Source: Paludibacter sp963678465
GTDB taxonomy: Bacteria > Bacteroidota > Bacteroidia > Bacteroidales > Paludibacteraceae
Direction: 5' to 3'
Length of the DNA: 64,000 nt
NCBI GenBank assembly: GCA_963678465.1
Contig: OY782858.1
Coordinates: 620,001-684,000, forward strand
Shown: in pieces, positions 25,163 to 33,011 of the stretch
Numbering within the stretch: position 1 is the first letter of the stretch
Layout of the letters: the number at the start of each line of letters is the position of its first letter
The notes under the pieces: model-generated
Told to the model about the DNA's origin: nothing
Databases searched by the model: none
The model's input: the letters and a program-made list of their open reading frames with translations, nothing else
Made by a program: the position numbers and the translations under genes

Positions 25163-27043
25163 ATGAAAGCTTTAAACATAATTTTATTCTGCCTGATTTG
25201 TGGCAATGTTTTCGGACAGGAAGTGACAGAAAAAGAAATCAAAACAGAAGTCAATGAAGTAACTGTTTTTATTGACAAAGCTCAAATCACAAGAAAAAAA
25301 TCTGTTGAGCTTATGCCGGGAATCTCAATTTTACGATTTGTAAATCTTTCTCCTTTCATCGATGCCAAAAGTGTTCAGGTAAAAGCGGATGGTGATGTCA
25401 CTGTTTTGGCAGTAAATCATCAGCAAAATTTTATTGATAAACTTGAGAAGTCTGAGGAGGTAAAAGGAATAGAACTACGGCTTAATGATATAAATGCCAA
25501 AATAAAATTAGAAGAAACCTACCTTTCAATTTTAAAAGAAGAAATGACTTTTTTAAATGACAATAGGATTATCGGAGGAAAGAACAATGAGATGAATATC
25601 TCTGCACTCAAAGAAATTTCTGAGTTTTACAGTACTAAACTGACTGCATTAAAACTCAAAGAAATTGAAAGAAATAAAACCATAGATAGTTTAAATAAAC
25701 AAAAGAATGAACTTCAAAACCAATTAAACACATTAACAAGTAAGAAAGAATTTGCTTCGGGTGAAATATTGGTAAAAGTTCAAACCAAACTAAAATCAAA
25801 TCCGAAGTTTGAATTATCATATATTGTTGACAATGCAGGTTGGTATCCTACCTATGATATTCGTGTAAAAACGATTAACGATCCCGTTGAAATTGTTTAC
25901 AAAGCCAATATAAGACAAGACACAAAAGTTGATTGGAAAAATGTAAAACTTAGTTTTTCTTCGTCGAATCCAAATTCATCGGGAGTTGCTCCTGAACTAA
26001 AAACCTATTTTCTAGACTATTATAGTTTACCACCAGTATATAATAAATTAATCAACTCTGTAAGCGGACAGGTTTTAGATCAGGATAATCAACCATTAGT
26101 GGGTGTGTCGGTAAAGGTTCCGGAAACCACCATCGGTACAATTACGGATATGAACGGAAATTATTCAATCAAACTTCCCAACAATGCCGGTTATTTAAGT
26201 TTTGCATATATTGGTTGCAAAACTCAAACATTACCAGTTACAAGTTCTGTGATAAATGCAAAAATGGTCGATGATAAATCATTATTAGAGGAAGTTGTTG
26301 TCATTGGTTATGGTGTTAATAAAGATGCTGATTTTTCAGATCAACTTAAAGGCAGAGTCGCAGGTGTTTCAGTAAATAAAACAAAGAGCAGGGACGTCGA
26401 AAGTATTGCTGTTCCATTTGAAAAAAAGGAAAATCAAACATCAATTAATTTTCAAATTACTACTCCATATTCAGTTCATTCAGACAATAAAAACTATTCA
26501 GTTGACATGGTTGTGTATCAGGTACCTGCATTTTTTCAATATTATTCAATACCAAAAATAGAAAAAGAAGCATATTTAATTGCAAATATCACTGACTGGG
26601 AGAAATATAATTTACTGGAGGGTGAAGCCAATATCTTTTTTGAAGAGACATTTGTCGGAAAATCACTTTTAGATGTGAGATCTTCATCCGACACTTTACA
26701 ACTCTCATTAGGCAAAGACAAAAATGTCATTGTTCATCGCGAAAAAGAAAAAGATTTTGAAACCAGACAATTTATTGGTTCAAAAAAAGAAGAATCAAAA
26801 TCATGGAAGACAACAATTAAAAACAATAAGAACCAAGTAATTAACATAGTCGTACTCGATCAGGTTCCAGTATCAAAGCTTGATGAAATTGAAGTAAATA
26901 TTCAAAATACTTCTGGTGGAAAGCTAAACAAAGAAAGTGGAGAAGTTAAGTGGATGTTTAGTTTGAAACCTATGGAGAAAAAGGAATTTGATTTAAAGTA
27001 TTCGGTAAAATATCCAAAGTCGAGAAGTTTAATAATAGAATAA
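25163..27043 (+). CDS. DUF4139 domain protein (MuiA family) with inserted carboxypeptidase-regulatory/SusC-like segment
   Basis: A 626-residue exported protein. A signal peptide (about 1-19) is followed by the DUF4140 N-terminal domain (V-T-V-F-I-D-K-A-Q-I-T-R), a coiled coil at about 100-200, and the DUF4139 domain starting near 210 (S-Y-I-V-D-N-A-G-W-Y-P-T-Y-D-I-R). The domain is interrupted at about residues 293-405 by a carboxypeptidase-regulatory-like unit (G-Q-V-L-D-Q-D-N-Q-P-L-V-G-V-S-V) and a short plug-like stretch E-V-V-V-I-G-Y-G with G-R-V-A-G-V, which is the start of a SusC-type TonB plug. DUF4139 then resumes to the C-terminus. The role is unknown; proteins named mucoidy inhibitor A belong here. 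Confidence 0.82.
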   Translation: MKALNIILFCLICGNVFGQEVTEKEIKTEVNEVTVFIDKAQITRKKSVELMPGISILRFVNLSPFIDAKSVQVKADGDVTVLAVNHQQNFIDKLEKSEEVKGIELRLNDINAKIKLEETYLSILKEEMTFLNDNRIIGGKNNEMNISALKEISEFYSTKLTALKLKEIERNKTIDSLNKQKNELQNQLNTLTSKKEFASGEILVKVQTKLKSNPKFELSYIVDNAGWYPTYDIRVKTINDPVEIVYKANIRQDTKVDWKNVKLSFSSSNPNSSGVAPELKTYFLDYYSLPPVYNKLINSVSGQVLDQDNQPLVGVSVKVPETTIGTITDMNGNYSIKLPNNAGYLSFAYIGCKTQTLPVTSSVINAKMVDDKSLLEEVVVIGYGVNKDADFSDQLKGRVAGVSVNKTKSRDVESIAVPFEKKENQTSINFQITTPYSVHSDNKNYSVDMVVYQVPAFFQYYSIPKIEKEAYLIANITDWEKYNLLEGEANIFFEETFVGKSLLDVRSSSDTLQLSLGKDKNVIVHREKEKDFETRQFIGSKKEESKSWKTTIKNNKNQVINIVVLDQVPVSKLDEIEVNIQNTSGGKLNKESGEVKWMFSLKPMEKKEFDLKYSVKYPKSRSLIIE

Positions 27044-27065
27044 GAAAATATTGCTCAGCTTTCTG

Positions 27066-27150
27066 CTTACTGTGCTCACACTTCTCATCGTTTGCAAACG
27101 AGGACTAAATGCGTAAGCGTTTGAAACGCATAGTAAACTTTTACAGTAAG
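27066..27150. repeat. CTCGTTTGCAAACGAG-type repeat framed by 8-bp inverted repeats
   Basis: The core CATCGTTTGCAAACGAGGAC is followed by a second palindrome, AAGCGTTTGAAACGC. The pair is enclosed by CTTACTGT (27066-27073) and its reverse complement ACAGTAAG (27143-27150). The rest of 27044-27347 shows no gene. Confidence 0.7.
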
Positions 27151-27347
27151 GCCAACAATATGTTATCCGGGAACTACATACTATCCCGAATACAAGCTCT
27201 TTTAGGTTTGAAAAAAAAGTTCAGAAGGTGACGGGGTGCTGAAGTGAAGTTAATTTCTCTGTTATAAAAGACCAAGCAGTAAATCCACTGAATGAGCCAA
27301 CCAGAAACATACAGTATATTTATCAATGCAACTTTAAATTATAAGAA

Positions 27348-28781
27348 ATGAAAATATTAATCACTGGTACCACCGGATACATAGCACAGAGGTTATTGCC
27401 TGTTTTATTGGAGAACGGGCATCATGTTGTGTGCTGTGTGAGAGATAGCAAAAGATTTAATATTAAAAAATATGCTTCTCCGAATATTTCGTTAATCGAA
27501 GTTGATTTTTTGAACAGGGACAGTTTACAAAACATTCCTATCGATATTGATTTGGCTTATTACCTTATTCACTCCATGTCAACGCAAAACGGAGATTTCA
27601 GCGACATGGAAGAAATCTGTGCCACCAACTTTAAAAACAGAATTGAGGAAACAAATACCCGACAGGTAATTTATTTAAGTGGAATAAGTAATGCTAAAAA
27701 ATTATCAAGACATCTGTTGTCAAGACAAAAGGTAGAACACATCCTATCGGGCAATAAATACGCACTTACTACTCTCAAAGCGGGAATTATAGTCGGTTCA
27801 GGAAGCGCTTCTTTTGAAATTATCCGTGATCTGGTTGAAAAGCTACCCATTATGATTGCACCCAAATGGCTAAGCACCAAATGTCAGCCAATTGCCATTC
27901 GCAACGTGATTGAGTTTCTGGTGGGCGTAATCGATAAAACTGAAACGTATAATACCTGTTACGACATTGGAGGTCCCGATATTTTAACTTATAAGGAAAT
28001 GTTGTTAGGTTTTGCAAAAGTACGTGGCTTAAAAAGACGCATTTTTATTGTACCTGTAATGACACCGAAAATTTCGTCCTATTGGCTATATTTTATAACC
28101 TCCACGTCGTATGCTCTGGCAAAAAATCTGGTAAACAGTATGAAAGTTGAAGTAATTTGCAATGAAAACAATTTGGCCGAAACCCTGGGCATTCAATTAA
28201 TTGACTACAACACAGCCATACAACTGGCTTTTGATAAAATAGAGCAAAATCAGGTGACATCCAGCTGGAAAGATGCTCAAACAAGCGAGATATTCAAAAA
28301 AGGTTTCTCACAGTTTATTGAAGTTCCTTCAAACGGTTGCTATAAAGATATTCGTATTCTGAAAATTGAAAACAGTGCTCTTGCTCTTGAACGAATATGG
28401 CGGATAGGGGGTAAAACAGGTTGGTATTACGGTACATTTCTTTGGGAACTCAGGGGTTTTATCGATCAGATTTTCGGAGGTGTTGGTATGCGCAGGGGTA
28501 GAAAAAGTGATACTGAATTAAATACAGGGGATGCACTCGATTTTTGGCGGGTAATGATTGCCGATAAAGAACAAAAACGATTGCTATTGTATGCCGAAAT
28601 GAAGCTCCCCGGTGAGGCCTGGTTGGAGTTTAAAATTAGTAAAGATGGTTTTCTGATTCAAACAGCCACCTTTCGACCTATCGGATTATTAGGCAGATTG
28701 TATTGGTATGCTGTTTTGCCGTTTCATGGACTAATTTTCGAAGGAATGATAAATAAAATTGCTTCGGCAAAACCTGAATAG
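27348..28781 (+). CDS. SDR/NAD(P)H-binding oxidoreductase fused to DUF2867
   Basis: A 477-residue protein. Residues 1-300 form an extended/atypical short-chain dehydrogenase fold with the dinucleotide motif T-G-T-T-G-Y-I-A near residues 6-13; the catalytic Tyr-x-x-x-Lys is not evident, as in NmrA-like atypical members. Residues about 320-475 match DUF2867 (W-R-I-G-G-K-T-G-W-Y-Y-G, D-A-L-D-F-W-R-V, G-E-A-W-L-E-F, F-H-G-L-I-F). This two-domain build is widespread and of unknown substrate. It is probably cytosolic and transcribed alone; the large structured spacer starting at 28782 follows. Confidence 0.85.
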   Translation: MKILITGTTGYIAQRLLPVLLENGHHVVCCVRDSKRFNIKKYASPNISLIEVDFLNRDSLQNIPIDIDLAYYLIHSMSTQNGDFSDMEEICATNFKNRIEETNTRQVIYLSGISNAKKLSRHLLSRQKVEHILSGNKYALTTLKAGIIVGSGSASFEIIRDLVEKLPIMIAPKWLSTKCQPIAIRNVIEFLVGVIDKTETYNTCYDIGGPDILTYKEMLLGFAKVRGLKRRIFIVPVMTPKISSYWLYFITSTSYALAKNLVNSMKVEVICNENNLAETLGIQLIDYNTAIQLAFDKIEQNQVTSSWKDAQTSEIFKKGFSQFIEVPSNGCYKDIRILKIENSALALERIWRIGGKTGWYYGTFLWELRGFIDQIFGGVGMRRGRKSDTELNTGDALDFWRVMIADKEQKRLLLYAEMKLPGEAWLEFKISKDGFLIQTATFRPIGLLGRLYWYAVLPFHGLIFEGMINKIASAKPE

Positions 28782-28892
28782 TAAGCAGCAGGAAGCCTGA
28801 TTTCTATCTGATAGCATATTTGCAGAATAAAGAGAATAATAAATGAATATCCGTTTCATTACCTACTTCTGCTATACAAACCCTCTTTAAGG

Positions 28893-29104
28893 ATCGACCT
28901 CGTCCGGTGAGCCGAAAAATGGAGTGAAGTAGGCGTAGAAAACTTTTCTGTTTGAGTCCCGACGTATTTCGTCGGGGCGAGTTTAAAAGTTTTCAGCCTG
29001 CAAACGACTAATTTTTCGAGCGAGGCGGGCGCAGTCTTGACTTTTTTTGCTTACTTTTTTGTGTTAAGACAAAAAAGTAAGTGGGGTTTTAGGGGCAAAG
29101 CCCC
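28893..29104. repeat. Nested multi-hairpin intergenic element
   Basis: An outer pairing CGAAAAAT (about 28913) with ATTTTTCG (about 29011), plus flanking CCTCG/CGAGG; within it CCCGACG / CGTCGGG (28958-28976) and AAAACTTTT / AAAAGTTTT arms. It is followed by a perfect 13-bp stem (29050-29062 with 29069-29081) and AGGGGC-AAA-GCCCCT (29090-29104). Dense inverted repeats without coding capacity suggest a MITE-like element or structured RNA. Confidence 0.6.
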
Positions 29105-29188
29105 TGTTGTGTTGAATTTTAAAGATTTAGGTGATCTATCGGATAATCATAAAATAATAAAAAGAAACTGATGTTTAGAAATCGAAAG

Positions 29189-29300
29189 ATGTGAATTAAA
29201 GAAAAGTTGCTCAGTGAGTTTGGAAACTTCAAGCCAGACTCGTTCTACTTTGAAAATATTGAAAACCATTTCCGAAAGAAAGACAATTCCACAGCTTTTC
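29189..29300 (+). pseudogene. Remnant of a gene start, possibly MutS-like
   Basis: An ATG at 29189 is followed at once by TGA, then an open stretch of about 35 codons reading I-K-E-K-L-L-S-E-F-G-N-F-K-P-D-S and E-N-H-F-R-K-K-D-N-S-T-A-F-Q. The residue pattern looks like real coding sequence and reminds me of the N-terminus of Bacteroidota MutS-family proteins, but this match is from memory only. After Gln (about 29300) the sequence turns into a TTTGCAA-type repeat, so the gene appears truncated by it. Confidence 0.35.
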
Positions 29301-29438
29301 AGATGCACACTTCTCCTCAGTTTGCAACCTACTTTTTATACTCATCTTTCTTTGCATCGCCAGCAAGTAACAATGCATAGTGTCTGATATAAAAACTTCC
29401 ACGCGCACTTCTACTCCTCATTTCCTTTTTCTCCCTTC

Positions 29439-29538
29439 ATGCTCTATTCGTTTGATTTTATGTAAATTTTCCTTCAAAATGTTGCTGTTGTTAAATATGT
29501 TATTTATCTTTGGAGGGTAAAATAACATGCTGTTATAC
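29439..29538 (+). repeat. Promoter-bearing dispersed repeat, copy D
   Basis: TTG at 29482, a 20-bp spacer and TATCTTTG at 29505-29512, then the palindrome TAACA-TGC-TGTTA. It reads toward the HEPN-like gene at 29658; the distance from box to ATG (146 bp) equals that of copy C. Aside from this repeat, the hairpin element and the gene remnant, 28782-29657 holds nothing I can name. Confidence 0.85.
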
Positions 29539-29657
29539 CTACATCAAATCTGCGAAATGGTATTTATTCGCAAATACTGAAAGAAACGAGGCATAAATTG
29601 GAGTGTTAGGCGGCAGTGTAAAAAAGATAAATATCAACGAATCTTAATTCATAAATC

Positions 29658-30452
29658 ATGAAAGACAAACTATTGAATTTACTCAAAGAAACAAAACTTG
29701 ATTTGACAAAAGCATATCTTTCTCCAAGTAATGGTGAGGGTTTTAATGAAAATGTATTTGAAATCACACCAAAAGACTTTTTAAGGTTTGCAAAACATGA
29801 TTTAAAACAAAACGACGAGAGAGGGTTTGTTAATAGTTTGACAAACTCTAAAAGAGCGATTGATTGTCAAGTAGATGAAGCATTAGAGAAATTAGGAATT
29901 GGCTATCAAAACTTTAGTCCCGAAACAATAACATTTCTAAGACATTTTGACTTAAATGACGATATTCCTATAAAACTAAAGATTATTCATGCGTTAAATC
30001 TAGCTCCAAGTTTGATAATATCTAAAATAAGAACTCTGAGAAATAAATTAGAACATATTTATCAAAAACCGACTCTTATTGAAGTACAAGAAGCCCTTGA
30101 TGTAGCAGATTTATTCATTCGTTCGATTGAAGGTAAATTGAGAATAATTGAAAATGATTTCAGTCTGACAGATGAGCATAATTTTAATGAGGAAAATCGT
30201 TGGTCTCTAACAAATAGCTTAGAAATCAACTTTTCCATAACTGACAAAAAATTCGAAATTAGAAAATGCATTAATTCGGAAATACAAGGAGGAGTGACGT
30301 CAATTCTCCCTAAAGACAAAGAGTTTTGTTGCTTAATTAGACTCATGTTTTCAATAGGTGACGATATCGAAATTGAAGAATCATTTAAAGTGATTTTAAA
30401 ACAAATTGAACACCCAATGCCCACTGAGAAAGTTAGTATTATTCAGGTATAG
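29658..30452 (+). CDS. Hypothetical protein with HEPN-like RX4H motif
   Basis: A 264-residue soluble protein of unknown family. The N-terminal 160 residues are helical and contain T-L-R-N-K-L-E-H-I-Y, where Arg128 and His133 form the R-x4-H motif of HEPN ribonucleases, in the usual place between two long helices (about 105-160). The C-terminal 100 residues are beta-rich and unidentified. HEPN proteins cleave RNA in toxin-antitoxin, abortive-infection and CRISPR contexts, but inactive HEPN domains are also common. There is no obvious antitoxin beside it. It lies three genes upstream of an AbiL-like operon, in a zone where defence genes would be expected. Confidence 0.65.
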   Translation: MKDKLLNLLKETKLDLTKAYLSPSNGEGFNENVFEITPKDFLRFAKHDLKQNDERGFVNSLTNSKRAIDCQVDEALEKLGIGYQNFSPETITFLRHFDLNDDIPIKLKIIHALNLAPSLIISKIRTLRNKLEHIYQKPTLIEVQEALDVADLFIRSIEGKLRIIENDFSLTDEHNFNEENRWSLTNSLEINFSITDKKFEIRKCINSEIQGGVTSILPKDKEFCCLIRLMFSIGDDIEIEESFKVILKQIEHPMPTEKVSIIQV

Positions 30453-30483
30453 AAACAACATTTTAGAAAGTAATAAGTCTAAT

Positions 30484-30560
30484 AACCTCGTCCTTTCGGA
30501 TGTGCGATGAATAAACTAAAGCTACCGCCCGTTGCAGGCAATAAGGAGTAATTGCAATCC
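30484..30560. repeat. Third dispersed repeat family, copy 3a
   Basis: CCTCGTCCTTTCGGATGTGC, GATGAATAAACTAAAG, GTTGCAGG, GGAGTAATTGCAATC; near-identical to 33814-33904 and diverged at 31398. No coding content. Confidence 0.75.
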
Positions 30561-30633
30561 CAGCTTCTTGTATTATATCCAGATAACTATCTTGATTGCA
30601 ATCCGCAAAGTTCAAATATTATATTAAAACAGT

Positions 30634-30641
30634 TATCTTTG
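30634..30641 (+). promoter_or_regulatory. Promoter -7 box upstream of the zinc-ribbon membrane protein gene
   Basis: A perfect TATCTTTG; no good -33 element. The leader to the gene would be about 200 nt and contains repeat 3d. Confidence 0.4.
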
Positions 30642-30702
30642 CTTCAATAAATATATTTTGCTACGGTAAGTGTTTCGGATTAAAAAAATCCTGATATTAC
30701 AT

Positions 30703-30780
30703 TACGACGGAATTACAAATTCCGTCAGACGTCCGTAAGGTTTTGTGAATTTAATGAAAATATCTGGTAGGTCAGATGTT
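30703..30780. repeat. Third dispersed repeat family, copy 3d (second half only)
   Basis: GACGGAATTACAAATTCCGTC (inverted ends) then GTCCGTAAGG, TTTTGTGAATTTAATGAAAA and TATCTGGTAGG; the latter part is homologous to 31487-31535. Confidence 0.6.
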
Positions 30781-30844
30781 CTTATCCTGATTTAGATGGA
30801 ATTGCAAAGCACGTTAAATGGTTAAGATTAAATGTACATTAAAT

Positions 30845-31366
30845 ATGAGCAAGTTGAATAAAATAACAATGAATCCTTGGACTATTGCAATAACAGCTCC
30901 ATTGATTCCAATAATATTGTTGAAAATAGTAGATATTATTGCCGGAACAAAAATATTATTTTGGTGTTTGAATGTAATTAAATCTGTATTTAGTTCTATC
31001 TATATTTTTTTGATAGCCAAATATGAATGGAGCCTTTATCAATTAATTTTGTTATTTATCTCTGCTCCTGTCTTCGGATTAATTGTTTTATGGGTAATTT
31101 TAAAATTTCGAGAAATTAAGGAGAAATCTAAACCTGGATGGTTTAGTTATACGCAAGACACTTTTGATAATGTAGTTTATAAATGGGAATGGTGTAAAGC
31201 TAATAATGGAAAATATCAAATTATGCATATTATGAAGCATTGTTCGAAATGCGAATGTCAGCTTATTGATGATAGATGCCCAAATTGCAAAACAACTTAT
31301 TATGGAGAGGTAAAACCTAACTACGAAGTAGAAGCTTTGATATTACATAGAGCAAAAGATTATTGA
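30845..31366 (+). CDS. Membrane protein with C-terminal zinc ribbon
   Basis: A protein of 173 residues if started at 30845 (a longer start at 30818 and a shorter one at 30869, M-N-P-W-T-I, are also possible). Two hydrophobic helices lie at about residues 10-45 and 55-85. A soluble tail carries C-S-K-C-E-C near 135 and C-P-N-C about ten residues later, a two-knuckle zinc ribbon. Membrane helices plus a zinc ribbon are seen in many small accessory proteins of unknown role. The stop at 31364-31366 is followed by repeat 3c. Low-GC codon use fits the surrounding accessory region. Confidence 0.65.
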   Translation: MSKLNKITMNPWTIAITAPLIPIILLKIVDIIAGTKILFWCLNVIKSVFSSIYIFLIAKYEWSLYQLILLFISAPVFGLIVLWVILKFREIKEKSKPGWFSYTQDTFDNVVYKWEWCKANNGKYQIMHIMKHCSKCECQLIDDRCPNCKTTYYGEVKPNYEVEALILHRAKDY

Positions 31367-31397
31367 AAAAAGAAAATTAAAGAACTAAACTATACCC

Positions 31398-31540
31398 ACT
31401 TGTCCTTCCGGATATGTAACTAGAAGAACATAAGCTAGCGCAAGTCGAGGGAACCAGCGGTCACTACTGCAAGGTCCACCTCAGCCGTCCGCAAAGCTTT
31501 GTGCATTGAATGAAGATATCCGGTAGAACGTACAAGCCGA
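31398..31540. repeat. Third dispersed repeat family, copy 3c (full length, diverged)
   Basis: Joins both halves seen separately elsewhere: TTGTCCTTCCGGATATG, AACCAGCGGTCAC, then CCGTCCGCAAAGC, TTTGTGCATTGAATGAA and TATCCGGTAG. It lies between the zinc-ribbon gene and the AbiL-like operon. Confidence 0.65.
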
Positions 31541-31642
31541 GAAAAAACGCAGAATCGAAACCATATAAAAATTTTACGACTGAAGTTTGAATACATAATA
31601 TTTAAAATTGACGTGCAAATAATATTTAAATTCGCCGAAATA

Positions 31643-31685
31643 TATCCGTGAATATTTCACGGATAAGAAAAAAGTAATATCTTTG
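31643..31685 (+). promoter_or_regulatory. Promoter and palindromic operator candidate of the AAA/RloB operon
   Basis: A perfect 10-bp inverted repeat with a 3-bp spacer (TATCCGTGAA at 31643-31652, mirrored at 31656-31665) covers the expected -33 position of a TATCTTTG box at 31678-31685. A protein bound there would control access of RNA polymerase. The box overlaps the TTG at 31683, so the ATG at 31710 is the start of the first gene. Confidence 0.65.
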
Positions 31686-31709
31686 CCTATAATTATAAAT
31701 AAAAAAATC

Positions 31710-33011
31710 ATGTTACTACGATTAAAAATCAGGAACTTCCTGTCATTTTTTGACGAAACGGTATTCGATATGTTTCCTAATCCTAAGCGAATTTCTTTCC
31801 CCAATCACATCTATGGAGATATGACTGTTCCATTATTAAAACAAGCTGCAATTTATGGCGCTAATGGATCTGGAAAGTCTAATTTTATTAAAGCCATAGG
31901 TTTTATTAAATCATTTGTAACTCACGAAGATTTTCTGAAGAATGTAGATTTGGATGAATACATTTTTCAATTGGCAACTGTGAAACAATCGAAAATAAAT
32001 TTTGAAATTGAGTTTTTTATAAAAGACAAGTATTTTGTATACAAACTTGAAATTGATAAAAAAAACATTCAAGAATCGTTATATCAATCAGGGTTAGGAA
32101 AAACTACTGACAAGCTATTATTTAAGCGAAATGGAGTTGAAATAACGTCTGGTTATCTAGGTAATGAGAGTTCAGCTAAGCAATTGTTGACAATGAATCC
32201 TCAATCATCTTTACTTCCCTTAAATCAAAAATTTCCAGTGCTTACAAGTGATGATGTCAAGTTAGCTTTTGAGTGGTTTGAAAAGAAGCTGGAAATAGTT
32301 ACAATAAACAGTACCGTACCAGCATTAATTGAGTTGATGTCTAAGCAGACTGCATTATTGAATCTGACTAATGAGATATTTGAAAATATTGGAGTAGGAA
32401 TTAATGCTGTCAAAATAGCTGATACGCCTTTTGATCTATGGGTTACGGACAATAAAAATGCTAAGGGATTGCAACAAATTATGGAAAATGATCCATTAAA
32501 ACCTAATACAGGTATTTCTAGAATTGAAAATAACAGAAATATTTTCTCTGTTTCATTAAAAAAGGGAGTGAAAACTGTGCAGGAATTCTTGTTTGAGCAA
32601 ATGGGACAGTCTGGGTTTAAAAAAGAGATGAAAATTACCACACAATCAGATGGTACTGTTCGACTATTGACATTAATTCCAGCGATATACGAAGCAATAA
32701 ATAAACAAAAAGTTGTTTTCGTTGATGAAATAGATAACAGTATACATCCTAATCTGATGTTTTCATTACTCCAGTTTTATGGAGTTAAACAATCAAAGGG
32801 ACAATTAATATTTACTACGCACACCACAAGATTGATTAATCAGCAAGAACTGCTTCGGCCTGATGAAATATGGCTAACTGAGAAAGAAAATGGTAATTCC
32901 AAAATGTATTCTATTAATAATTTCAAAATACATAATACCATTAACCTTGAAAACGGATATTTGGATGGACGTTATGGTGCTGTACCACAACTAGGTGATT
33001 TCAATTCTTAA
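31710..33011 (+). CDS. AAA family ATPase of the AbiLi/RloA type
   Basis: A 433-residue ABC-like AAA15 ATPase (COG1106 type). It opens L-K-I-R-N-F-L-S-F, typical of SMC/OLD-like ATPases; Walker A is Y-G-A-N-G-S-G-K-S at 49-57, Walker B is V-F-V-D-E-I-D-N-S near 335, and the switch His is in F-T-T-H-T-T near 370. In AbiL and related anti-phage systems such an ATPase works with a TOPRIM/RloB-like effector, exactly the gene that overlaps its stop codon here. The stop TAA (33009-33011) and the next ATG (33011) share one base, a sign of translational coupling. Confidence 0.88.
   Translation: MLLRLKIRNFLSFFDETVFDMFPNPKRISFPNHIYGDMTVPLLKQAAIYGANGSGKSNFIKAIGFIKSFVTHEDFLKNVDLDEYIFQLATVKQSKINFEIEFFIKDKYFVYKLEIDKKNIQESLYQSGLGKTTDKLLFKRNGVEITSGYLGNESSAKQLLTMNPQSSLLPLNQKFPVLTSDDVKLAFEWFEKKLEIVTINSTVPALIELMSKQTALLNLTNEIFENIGVGINAVKIADTPFDLWVTDNKNAKGLQQIMENDPLKPNTGISRIENNRNIFSVSLKKGVKTVQEFLFEQMGQSGFKKEMKITTQSDGTVRLLTLIPAIYEAINKQKVVFVDEIDNSIHPNLMFSLLQFYGVKQSKGQLIFTTHTTRLINQQELLRPDEIWLTEKENGNSKMYSINNFKIHNTINLENGYLDGRYGAVPQLGDFNS

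Noticed and set aside
29604..29612. Integron attC core (GTTAGGC)
   Set aside because: A single 7-bp match with no partner inverse core, no integrase and no repeats of it before the other accessory genes.
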